Source: Nitrospirota bacterium (GTDB lineage Bacteria > Nitrospirota > Thermodesulfovibrionia > Thermodesulfovibrionales > UBA1546). Taken from it: DNA of 11,699 nucleotides. The notes under the pieces are model-generated. The model was not told the DNA's origin. It did not search any database and worked only from the letters and a program-made list of their open reading frames with translations. The stretch lies in the NCBI GenBank assembly GCA_004298625.1, contig SCSY01000060.1:1-11699 (forward strand), written 5' to 3'. The position numbers and the translations under genes were made by a program. Below, one piece after another: positions 5,563-11,501 of the stretch; the first letter of the stretch is position 1; each line of letters starts with the position of its first letter.

Positions 5563-7134
5563 ATGATGGAACAACCTGCTTATTTTGGGATGAGTGAAGA
5601 GAGGGAGGGAATTGTCCTGCTGAAGGATGAATTGGAAGAAGAATTCATCGAAGAAACAGCAAAAAAAACAGCATTTGCCGACCTGGAATACGACCCCATA
5701 AAGATTTATCTCAAGGAGATGAGCGGGGTCTCTCTTCTCACAAAACAAGGAGAGGTTGAGATAGCAAAAAGGATTGAAAGCGGCAGGAGAAAGGTAGCGG
5801 AGATTGTTTTTTCACTTCCTTTTGCGGTTAAAAAGCTTATTGCGCTTGGAGAACTTATCGAAAAAGGCGAGGCTCCCTTAGGGGAGATAACACAGAATGG
5901 CGATGAAACTTTTGACGAAGATATCTTTGCTGAAAGGAAGAGATTTTCCGATATAGCAGCAGAAATAAACAAACTGTATGAGAAGAGGAAGGTTTATCTC
6001 AAGAAGCTTGCTGCAAAAGGCAGCGCGGCCGACAAGAAGGCGTCGCGGATGCTTGAGGATAATATGACCCAGATGCTCAATAAAATAAATCAACTGAAGT
6101 TGAAAGAGGATTCAGTGATTGCCTTCTCCGAGGAGCTTAAAAAAACAATGCTGAGAATTGATGAGCTTGATAAACAGATGGCATTTCTTAAAAAGAGGCT
6201 TAAGCAGAAAGGGCTTAAGGTCGGGATGCCGGAAAATAAAATCAGCAGAAAAATCAGCAATGCCCAAAGGGATAATATAAGCATGCTCCTTAACGCCTAT
6301 AAAAAATGCAGGAAAGAGATGGCGGACAATGAGGCTGCGGTCGGCATTAAAGCAGGAGAAATGAAAAATACGCTTCAATTTCTCATTGAAAGGGAGCGGG
6401 AGGTTCTTGAGGCAAAAGGGGCGCTTATAGAAGCCAACCTCCGTCTTGTTATAAGCATAGCAAAGAAATATATGGGGAAGGGTCTCAGTTTTTCCGACCT
6501 TATTCAGGAAGGCAACATAGGGTTAATGAGGGCCTGCGATAAGTTTGAATATGAGAGGGGTTATAAATTCAGCACTTATGCGACCTGGTGGATAAGGCAG
6601 GCTATTACGAGGGCCCTGGCAGACCAGTCCCGGACTATAAGAATCCCTGTGCACATGGTAGAGACGATGAACCGTATAACGAAGACAACGAGGGAGCTTG
6701 TGCAGGAACTTGGAAGAGAGCCGGTTCCGGAAGAGATCGCATATAAAGTCGGCCTGCCGATAGAAAAAGTCAGAGGGATATTGAAAATTTCAAGGGAGCC
6801 CATATCTCTGGAGACTCCTATAGGAGATGAAGATGACAGCCATCTTAGCGACTTTATTGAGGATAAGGCTGTGCTTTCACCTCTGGACGCCGCGATACAG
6901 GATGATCTGAAAAATCAGATAGACAAGTCGCTTTGCACGCTTAACCCCAAGGAAGAGAAGATTTTAAGGAAGAGGTTTGGCATAGGAGAAGAGTCACCCC
7001 AGACCCTTGAAGAAGTCGGAAAGGAATTCGAGGTTACAAGGGAGAGGATAAGACAGATAGAGGTAGGGGCAATCCGAAAGTTAAGACACCCTTCAAAACA
7101 CAAGTGGTTGAAGACTTTTATTCAAAGCACTTGA
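5563..7134 (+). CDS. rpoD: RNA polymerase primary sigma factor RpoD (sigma-70)
   Basis: The 523-aa protein is a group 1 sigma factor that recognises -35/-10 promoters such as the TTGACA/TATAAT ones in this window. Region 1.2 begins at residue 43 (YDPIKIYLKEM), a long non-conserved region of coiled-coil character spans about 75-285, and region 2 runs from LIEANLRLVISIAKKYMGKG through FSTYATWWIRQAITRAL to about 364. Region 3 follows, and region 4 ends with TLEEVGKEFEVTRERIRQIE at 481-500, the -35-reading helix-turn-helix. Only about 42 residues precede region 1.2, so the usual region 1.1 domain is missing or reduced to an acidic tail. AAAGGAG at 5549-5555, 7 nt from the first of two adjacent ATGs, sets the start. 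The gene follows dnaG in the classical operon order, and a tRNA promoter overlaps its stop codon. Confidence 0.98.
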   Translation: MMEQPAYFGMSEEREGIVLLKDELEEEFIEETAKKTAFADLEYDPIKIYLKEMSGVSLLTKQGEVEIAKRIESGRRKVAEIVFSLPFAVKKLIALGELIEKGEAPLGEITQNGDETFDEDIFAERKRFSDIAAEINKLYEKRKVYLKKLAAKGSAADKKASRMLEDNMTQMLNKINQLKLKEDSVIAFSEELKKTMLRIDELDKQMAFLKKRLKQKGLKVGMPENKISRKISNAQRDNISMLLNAYKKCRKEMADNEAAVGIKAGEMKNTLQFLIEREREVLEAKGALIEANLRLVISIAKKYMGKGLSFSDLIQEGNIGLMRACDKFEYERGYKFSTYATWWIRQAITRALADQSRTIRIPVHMVETMNRITKTTRELVQELGREPVPEEIAYKVGLPIEKVRGILKISREPISLETPIGDEDDSHLSDFIEDKAVLSPLDAAIQDDLKNQIDKSLCTLNPKEEKILRKRFGIGEESPQTLEEVGKEFEVTRERIRQIEVGAIRKLRHPSKHKWLKTFIQST

Positions 7135-7160
7135 CCAAAGCACACCGTAACCCTTACAAT
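7131..7160 (+). promoter_or_regulatory. Promoter of the tRNA gene, overlapping the rpoD stop codon
   Basis: TTGACC at 7131-7136 contains the rpoD TGA stop (7132-7134). TACAAT at 7155-7160 follows after an 18-bp spacer. Transcription would begin near 7167, 6 nt before the mature tRNA 5' end, so little 5' processing is needed. Confidence 0.65.
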
Positions 7161-7172
7161 TAAAGGCTTTGA

Positions 7173-7248
7173 GGGCCCATAGCTCAGTTGGTAGAGCTAC
7201 CGGCTCATAACCGGTTGGTCCCAGGTTCGAGTCCTGGTGGGCCCACCA
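7173..7248 (+). tRNA. tRNA with CAU anticodon (elongator Met, or Ile2 after lysidine modification)
   Basis: The 76-nt sequence folds into a complete cloverleaf: acceptor GGGCCCA/TGGGCCC, D stem GCTC/GAGC, anticodon stem ACCGG/CCGGT with loop CTCATAA (anticodon CAT at 7206-7208), variable loop TGGTC, T stem CCAGG/CCTGG with loop TTCGAGT, discriminator A and an encoded CCA. It is not the initiator: pair 1-72 is G-C and the anticodon stem lacks three G-C pairs next to the loop. C4-G69 and C5-G68 pairs are present, which in known systems favour recognition by TilS (tRNA-Ile2) over elongator Met, so the amino acid identity is open. Its own promoter lies just upstream, and a protein gene starts 21 nt after the CCA. 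Confidence 0.96.
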
Positions 7249-7269
7249 ACTTTCATTGGCGGAGGGTGC

Positions 7270-7983
7270 TTGCACGAGAATATAAAACTGCTTATCGAGC
7301 TTCAGGGAGTAGATTCCGTTATCATCCGGGATAAGAATATCATTGCTTCAATGCCTTCAAAGCTGCTTTCCGCGGATCAAGCCTTTAAAGAGATTCAAGC
7401 CCGCTATGACGCTGAAAAACAAAAATTAAACCTGCTTGAAAAAAAGAAAAAGGACAAAGAAAAAGAGACCGAGGAGATCAACGACAGGATAAAAAAAATA
7501 AAGGCCCGCGCATCCGAGATAAAGACAAACAAGGAATATCAGGCGCATCTCAAAGAGATAGAGGCCATAGAGAAGGAACGGTATGCGATAGAGGATGAGA
7601 TACTGGCTGTCATGGAGGCGCTTGACGCGGCAGGCAAAGAATTAAAGTCAGAGGAGAGTAAGGTAAAGGCTGAAAAAGATAAGCTGGAGGCTTTTAAAAA
7701 AGAGGTTGAAAACGAGATAGCCGGAGCGGAAAAAGAATTGAGCGAAAAAAAGGCAAGGCGCGCAGACATCGCAGGCAAGGTAAACCCTGATATGTATAAC
7801 GAGTATATGAAGGTACTCAAGGCGTGCGGCGGACTTGCGGTGGTAGAGGCAAAGGATGAGATATGCCAGGGCTGTAATATGAATATACCTCCCCAGATGT
7901 TTGTAGAGATAAAGAAAAACGAAGAGATAAATCAATGCCCTCAATGCAGAAGAATCCTCTACTGGAAAGAAGTGAACGAATGA
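7270..7983 (+). CDS. Coiled-coil protein with C-terminal C4 zinc ribbon (CT398-like)
   Basis: The probable start is TTG at 7270, preceded by GGAGGG at 7261-7266, giving 237 aa that begin MHENIKLLIELQGVDSVI. An in-frame ATG at 7237 lies inside the tRNA T arm and is unlikely to be used. Residues about 37-175 are a long, highly charged coiled coil rich in Glu and Lys. The C-terminus carries CQGC (C199, C202) and CPQC (C223, C226), a complete four-cysteine zinc ribbon. The family is described as a possible nucleic-acid-binding zinc-ribbon protein with an extended helical hairpin; its exact role is not established. The gene sits between a tRNA and RNase HI and overlaps the RNase gene by 4 nt, suggesting an RNA- or DNA-metabolism context. 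It may be transcribed from the tRNA promoter. Expression could therefore depend on tRNA 3' processing. Confidence 0.85.
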   Translation: MHENIKLLIELQGVDSVIIRDKNIIASMPSKLLSADQAFKEIQARYDAEKQKLNLLEKKKKDKEKETEEINDRIKKIKARASEIKTNKEYQAHLKEIEAIEKERYAIEDEILAVMEALDAAGKELKSEESKVKAEKDKLEAFKKEVENEIAGAEKELSEKKARRADIAGKVNPDMYNEYMKVLKACGGLAVVEAKDEICQGCNMNIPPQMFVEIKKNEEINQCPQCRRILYWKEVNE

Positions 7984-8399
7984 AAGTCGGAAGCGGCCCG
8001 CAACGAGGCGCGGTTTTGTATTGCGACGGCGCTTCCAGCGGCAATCCCGGGAAATCAGGCATCGGAGCGGTGCTTACCTTCGGCGACAAGACTTACGAGA
8101 TTTCAGAAAATATCGGCATAGCTACAAATAATATCGCTGAGTATACGGCCTTGATAAAAGGGCTCTCCAGGGCAAAAACTTTAAAGGTCGAAAAACTCAG
8201 TATCTTTCTTGATTCGGAACTTGTTGTAAGGCAGGTTGAAGGGATATATAAAGTAAAGAACGAAAAATTAAAAGAACTGTATCAGGACGTAGTTGCTCAC
8301 CTCAGATTTTTTAAAGATTACAGTATCGAACACATCCCGAGGGAACTGAATAAAAAAGCAGACGCCCTTGCAAGAAAGGCCGTAAAAACCGCCGGTTGA
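7980..8399 (+). CDS. rnhA: Ribonuclease HI family protein
   Basis: RNase HI cuts the RNA strand of RNA-DNA hybrids, as at primers and R-loops. Starting at the ATG that forms an ATGA overlap with the previous stop gives 139 aa. The four catalytic carboxylates are in place: D16 in LYCDGASSGNPG, E54 in NIAEYTAL, D78 in FLDSELVVRQ and D128 in KKADALARKA. The upstream in-frame ATG at 7935 would overlap the zinc-ribbon gene by 49 nt and add 15 residues of unlike composition, so the overlap start is preferred. There is no clear Shine-Dalgarno sequence, consistent with translational coupling. The short form without an N-terminal hybrid-binding domain is common for this group. Co-location with dnaG fits primer synthesis and removal, although that link is inference. 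The promoter of the next gene overlaps its stop codon. Confidence 0.93.
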   Translation: MKVGSGPQRGAVLYCDGASSGNPGKSGIGAVLTFGDKTYEISENIGIATNNIAEYTALIKGLSRAKTLKVEKLSIFLDSELVVRQVEGIYKVKNEKLKELYQDVVAHLRFFKDYSIEHIPRELNKKADALARKAVKTAG

Positions 8400-8425
8400 A
8401 TTATTTCTTTGGTTTATTTTATAAT
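8396..8425 (+). promoter_or_regulatory. Promoter of the LysR-type regulator gene
   Basis: TTGAAT at 8396-8401 contains the RNase HI stop codon. TATAAT at 8420-8425 follows after 18 bp. The start of transcription would be near 8432, leaving a leader of only about 5 nt before the ATG at 8437. Confidence 0.6.
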
Positions 8426-8436
8426 TAGCAAAAGTT

Positions 8437-9360
8437 ATGGGAATGGAAGACCACAAATTAAAGGTTTTTTGCACGGTTGCCGAGACCAGGAGTTTTTCCA
8501 AGGCATCCGAGATAATACATCTCACCCAACCGGCAGTCAGTCTCCTGATACAGGCCATAGAGGAGATATACGAAACAAAACTTTTTGACAGGGCCAGCAA
8601 TACGGTAACGCTTACGCCTGCCGGAGAGCTGCTCTATAAATACGCCAAGGAAATCCTCAACCTCTATGCTGCCGCCGAGAAAAATATCGGCGAGATAACG
8701 GGTTTTGTGAAGGGCAGCATAAGCCTCGGCGCAAGCTCAACCATAGGTAATTATCTCCTGCCCGGGGTTATAGCAGATTTCAGGAAGACCCATCCGAAGA
8801 TAAGGGTTCATATGCTTGTCGGCAACACAAAGAGAGTCGTGGAGCTTTTGAATTCAGGCAATATTGACATAGGCCTTGTAGAAGGAGATGTGGCAAGGCA
8901 GAAGATGGTTGTAGAAAAACTTATTGCCGATGAACTGGTACTGATTGTCTCGCCTTTGCATCCATGGGCAAAAAAGAAGAGCATATCTGTTGTGGAGATC
9001 ACAAAGGAGCCGTTTATCTTTCGTGAAGAAGGTTCCGGCACAAGGCAGGTAATAGAGAAATACCTCGGCAAATACAAGATAACGCCGCAGGATATGATGA
9101 TCTCCCTGGTCCTGGGCAGCACAGAGGCCATAAAGGAATCGGTCGAGAGCACAATGGGGATTGCGATTGTGTCAAGGTGGGCTATAAGAAAAGAGATGAG
9201 ACACGGAACCCTTAAACCCTTGAGCTTTAAAGAGGAGAAGATGCTCAGGGAGTTTTCTCTGATCTTTCAGAAGAATGCCATCTCATCCCATGCAGTAGAT
9301 GAGTTCCTTTCATACCTTAAGTCCTATCCTTTTGAGAGGCTGCTCTCGCTGGCTGAATAG
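8437..9360 (+). CDS. LysR-family transcriptional regulator
   Basis: The 307-aa protein has the LysR layout. A winged helix-turn-helix at residues 8-66 (KVFCTVAETRSFSKASE, then LTQPAVSLLIQAIEE, LFDR and LTPAGELL) is followed by a type 2 periplasmic-binding-like effector domain from about 93 (GSISLGASSTIGNYLLPGVI) to 300. In this family the effector domain binds a small molecule and tunes tetramer binding at a target promoter. The sequence has the feel of the CysL/CbbR-like branch, which includes a subgroup annotated as selenium-metabolism-associated; selB lies 8 kb away, but no direct link is visible. Two near-adjacent ATGs exist (8437 and 8443) and neither has a Shine-Dalgarno sequence. The 3' end overlaps the convergent GH57 gene by 37 bp. 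The effector and targets are unknown. Confidence 0.92.
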   Translation: MGMEDHKLKVFCTVAETRSFSKASEIIHLTQPAVSLLIQAIEEIYETKLFDRASNTVTLTPAGELLYKYAKEILNLYAAAEKNIGEITGFVKGSISLGASSTIGNYLLPGVIADFRKTHPKIRVHMLVGNTKRVVELLNSGNIDIGLVEGDVARQKMVVEKLIADELVLIVSPLHPWAKKKSISVVEITKEPFIFREEGSGTRQVIEKYLGKYKITPQDMMISLVLGSTEAIKESVESTMGIAIVSRWAIRKEMRHGTLKPLSFKEEKMLREFSLIFQKNAISSHAVDEFLSYLKSYPFERLLSLAE

Positions 9361-10928
9361 ACGCGATAATCTATTTCAGAAAATATTCTGTCTGTATCTT
9401 CAATCTCTGATAACCATTTCCCGTCTATATTGCCTGATTTTACCGCAGTGTATAAGTTGTTGAATCTGTCGGTATGCTCAGTGATTCTTTTTACGGCATA
9501 TTCGGATGCCGCCCCTGTTTTCATTATGAAGGCCCAGTCGCTATGCTGCAGCAAAAGGACTTCTCTTACAGCCTGATTCAGTGCCCTTCGCAGAAGGCCT
9601 TCGGCGTGCGGGAACATATCGGAAAGCTCAGTCATCCTTTCGACTGCCTTGTGCAGGTGCCTGTAAACCCAGTTATTGGAGCTATTAAGCCAGACCTCGC
9701 TGTAGCCTCTTTGCCCCCAGCTTGACATGGAAGGCGCGATGCGCTGAAATCCGGAATTTTTATTAAGGTATTGCGAAGCGGTGATTGTTCTGAACGGGTT
9801 CCTGTCCGCAATTTTTCTCAGGAGAAAATTAAGCCAGTCCGGCCCTTCAAACCACCAGTGCCCGAAGAGCTCTGCATCATACGGAGCTGTTATCACAGGG
9901 TTAAAATCCGAGACCCTGGTCAAAAGCTCTATTTGACGCTCCCGGTTCATTATAAAGTTTTCAGCATGTTCTTCTGCCCTGGCCATTGCCTTTTCTCTGA
10001 TGTAAGGCAGCTTGCAATCTGTTTTGCCTGTTATCCTGTAGTATTTTATTCCCGTATATGTCCTTATGCCGTCAGGGTGTGTATAAGGCCTGATATAATC
10101 CACCGGCAAATCAAACCCTGCGTCCCTGTAAAAATCCCTGTAAGCGAAATCTCCGGGGTATCCTTCTATCGAGCTCCAGACCTGTTTTGAAGACTCAATA
10201 TCCCTGCCGAAAGCAATAACCTCCGAAGGGCAAGATACAGGCCTGTATACCCTGTATTTCGGCTTGGGGTTTCCATTCAGTATTCCATGGGTCTCCATAA
10301 AAAAGAATTTTATGCCAGAGTCTTTCAATATCCTGTCCAAGTCCGGGTAATAGCCGCATTCGGGCAGCCATATTCCTTCAGGCGGTTTGCCGAAATTTTT
10401 TGTATGGCTTGCTGCGGCAACCTTTATCTGCGCCCTTACAGCCTGAGGGTATATGCTGAGAGTCGGCAGATAGGCATGAGTTGCAGCAGTGGTTATAAGC
10501 TCGACCTTTCCAGTGTCCTGCAATCTTCTGAAGACAGAGGTCAGGTCTTTTTTATAGCATTCTTCATAGAGGAATTTAATCCTTCTGAAGCGCTCATTAT
10601 ACATCCTTGCCGGTTTTTCAAAGGACCGGTCTCCTCTGGTTCGCACTATTTCTTTTTCCGAGAGCTCGATAAGGTTGTTCATATACCTGAGGCACCTGTC
10701 TCTGAGCAGGGGGTCATTGAACATCTCAACCAATGTCGGGCTGAGAGATAATGTAATATTGAATTCAACATTGTCATTCAAAAGGCCGTCAAAGACATCG
10801 AGCAAGGGGATGTAGCTTTCGGTTATAGCCTCATAAAGCCAGTTTTCTTCGAGAAAATAATCGTGTTCAGGATGCCTGATATAAGGCAGATGAGCGTGGA
10901 GGATGAGATTGAGATAACCCTTGTTCAT
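9324..10928 (-). CDS. GH57-family 1,4-alpha-glucan branching enzyme
   Basis: The 534-aa protein makes alpha-1,6 branches in glycogen-like glucan by transferring alpha-1,4 chains. It opens with LHAHLPYIRHPE at residues 10-21, the GH57 beta-barrel signature. The nucleophile motif IWLPECGYYP puts the catalytic Glu at 190, and the acid motif APYDAELFGHWWFEGP puts the catalytic Asp at 351, close to the positions known for Thermus and Thermococcus enzymes. The C-terminal helical domain (DUF1957-type) begins around 410 with PSMSSWGQRGYSEVWLNSSN. Length fits single-domain GH57 branching enzymes. No signal peptide is seen, so it is cytoplasmic. There is no Shine-Dalgarno sequence; a TATTAT hexamer ends 8 nt before the ATG at 10928. 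No other glycogen genes are in the window. Its stop lies inside the LysR coding end, so the two convergent genes share 37 bp. Confidence 0.93.
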   Translation of the reverse strand: MNKGYLNLILHAHLPYIRHPEHDYFLEENWLYEAITESYIPLLDVFDGLLNDNVEFNITLSLSPTLVEMFNDPLLRDRCLRYMNNLIELSEKEIVRTRGDRSFEKPARMYNERFRRIKFLYEECYKKDLTSVFRRLQDTGKVELITTAATHAYLPTLSIYPQAVRAQIKVAAASHTKNFGKPPEGIWLPECGYYPDLDRILKDSGIKFFFMETHGILNGNPKPKYRVYRPVSCPSEVIAFGRDIESSKQVWSSIEGYPGDFAYRDFYRDAGFDLPVDYIRPYTHPDGIRTYTGIKYYRITGKTDCKLPYIREKAMARAEEHAENFIMNRERQIELLTRVSDFNPVITAPYDAELFGHWWFEGPDWLNFLLRKIADRNPFRTITASQYLNKNSGFQRIAPSMSSWGQRGYSEVWLNSSNNWVYRHLHKAVERMTELSDMFPHAEGLLRRALNQAVREVLLLQHSDWAFIMKTGAASEYAVKRITEHTDRFNNLYTAVKSGNIDGKWLSEIEDTDRIFSEIDYRVYSASESSLSKG

Positions 10929-10936
10929 AGATTAAA

Positions 10937-10966
10937 ATAATACACGATTAGGAATTAAGGATACAA
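10937..10966 (-). promoter_or_regulatory. Candidate promoter of the GH57 gene
   Basis: On the minus strand TTGTAT (10966-10961) and TATTAT (10942-10937) are separated by 18 bp. The -35 is weak (3 of 6). Transcription would begin near 10930, 2 nt before the ATG, so the mRNA would be near-leaderless. Confidence 0.4.
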
Positions 10967-11125
10967 CTATTTAGAAATATTTTTTCTTTTCCTGATGCCA
11001 GCAACCGCGCTGGCTCAGAGGTTAATTCACAGACCTATCGACAGTTTTAGGAAATTTTAACTGTTGAAGATATCTCCAGCCAGTCAGCAACTATAGAAAA
11101 CTGAATTATTTGCGGAGTACGGGTA

Positions 11126-11149
11126 GACAGACGCAATCTTGCGTCTGTC
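11126..11149. repeat. Perfect 24-bp palindrome (GACAGACGCAA / TTGCGTCTGTC)
   Basis: Eleven-base arms at 11126-11136 and 11139-11149 are perfectly complementary with a 2-base centre, followed on the plus strand by nine A residues. No T-tract follows on either strand, so it is not a standard terminator. It resembles the GTAGAGACGCAA...TTGCGTCTCTAC palindromes that I recall as dispersed in intergenic DNA of several phyla. Confidence 0.7.
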
Positions 11150-11219
11150 AAAAAAAAACTACAGCACGCTGGCACTTCTGTGCTGATTAAAGTAGTCTGT
11201 CCTCTTTTTCGTGTTTATA

Positions 11220-11279
11220 CAAATAACAGCGAATAACCACGAACATTAACGAATCTTGACAAATAAAGACGAATAAAAT
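11220..11279 (+). repeat. Six tandem 10-bp phased repeats
   Basis: Units start at 11220, 11230, 11240, 11250, 11260 and 11270 with no drift. Each starts C(G/A)AA, and the consensus is about CGAATAANNA: CAAATAACAG, CGAATAACCA, CGAACATTAA, CGAATCTTGA, CAAATAAAGA, CGAATAAAAT. The last three overlap the -35, spacer and -10 of the promoter for the HTH gene. One unit per helical turn suggests cooperative protein binding on one face of the DNA or intrinsic curvature. Confidence 0.7.
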
Positions 11280-11284
11280 ATAAT
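11256..11284 (+). promoter_or_regulatory. Perfect-consensus promoter of the HTH gene
   Basis: TTGACA at 11256-11261 and TATAAT at 11279-11284 are separated by 17 bp, matching consensus at all 12 positions. The predicted start of transcription is at about 11291, directly before the ATG at 11292, so the mRNA should be leaderless. The promoter lies within the phased decamers. Confidence 0.75.
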
Positions 11285-11291
11285 TTTGGTC

Positions 11292-11492
11292 ATGAGCGAT
11301 AGCCTGATGACGGTTAAAGATGCTCTCGAACATCTCAAAATTGGACGAACAAAATTTTATTCTCTCATAGGCGAAGGAAAAATTCGCACTGTCAAAATCG
11401 GTAAGCGCACCCTGCTTGATCCATTAGACCTGAAACAATTTGTGGAGAAGCAAAAAACAAATTTCATTAAAGGAAAGAGAAGAAAATCTTAA
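11292..11492 (+). CDS. Small helix-turn-helix DNA-binding protein (excisionase/MerR-like, HTH_17 type)
   Basis: The 66-aa protein is essentially one winged helix-turn-helix: LMTVKDALEHLKIGRTKFYS at residues 5-24, then LIGEGKIRTVKIGKRTLLDP and a short helix DLKQFVEKQK, ending in a very basic tail KGKRRKS. This is the excisionase-like pattern in which the helix-turn-helix is followed by a small wing. Such proteins act as recombination directionality factors or as small regulators beside mobile and defence genes. The ATG at 11292 is preferred over an in-frame TTG at 11286, because a perfect-consensus promoter would start transcription at about 11291; there is no Shine-Dalgarno sequence. Arginine codons include three CGN and two AGA, unlike the AGG-rich core. 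The six phased repeats upstream are plausible binding sites. No integrase is visible, so a regulator role is as likely as an excisionase role. Confidence 0.82.
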   Translation: MSDSLMTVKDALEHLKIGRTKFYSLIGEGKIRTVKIGKRTLLDPLDLKQFVEKQKTNFIKGKRRKS

Positions 11493-11501
11493 CTTATTGC
11501 T

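Larger units (their letters stand above)
10929..11291. other. Long intergenic region with several palindromes and a phased repeat block
   Basis: No gene was found in this 363-bp AT-rich region. From left to right it holds the GH57 promoter, a GCCAGC-N6-GCTGGC hairpin (10997-11014), an ACAGTT/AACTGT inverted pair near 11040-11064, a perfect 11-bp-stem palindrome followed by nine A residues (11126-11158), a CAGCAC-N12-GTGCTG hairpin (11162-11185), six phased decamers (11220-11279) and a perfect-consensus promoter (11256-11284). This density of structure is unusual for the window and marks a change from core chromosome to accessory DNA. Confidence 0.6.

Noticed and set aside
7237..7272. ATG at 7237 as start of the zinc-ribbon gene
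   Set aside because: It lies inside the tRNA T arm and acceptor stem, and the added residues do not fit the family; the TTG at 7270 with GGAGGG upstream fits better.
7093..7275. Minus-strand 60-aa frame reading WAHQDSNLGPTGYEPVALP
   Set aside because: This is the familiar false protein made by translating the reverse strand of a tRNA gene; it coincides with the tRNA at 7173-7248.
7935..7979. ATG at 7935 as start of RNase HI
   Set aside because: It would overlap the zinc-ribbon gene by 49 nt, and the ATGA overlap at 7980 gives a normal-length RNase HI.
9474..10751. Plus-strand frames of 83-154 aa opposite the GH57 gene
   Set aside because: They are antisense shadows of a gene with intact catalytic motifs; the residue composition is not protein-like and no ribosome binding sites were seen.
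11126..11158. Intrinsic terminator at the strong hairpin
   Set aside because: An A-tract, not a T-tract, follows the stem on the plus strand, and on the minus strand the T-tract precedes the stem.
11220..11279. CRISPR-like array
   Set aside because: Units are only 10 bp with no spacers, so this is a phased binding-site array and not a CRISPR.
10929..11291. A structured noncoding RNA or riboswitch in the palindrome-rich spacer
   Set aside because: Several separate hairpins exist, but I could not fit them to one RNA with a promoter and terminator or to any known riboswitch fold.
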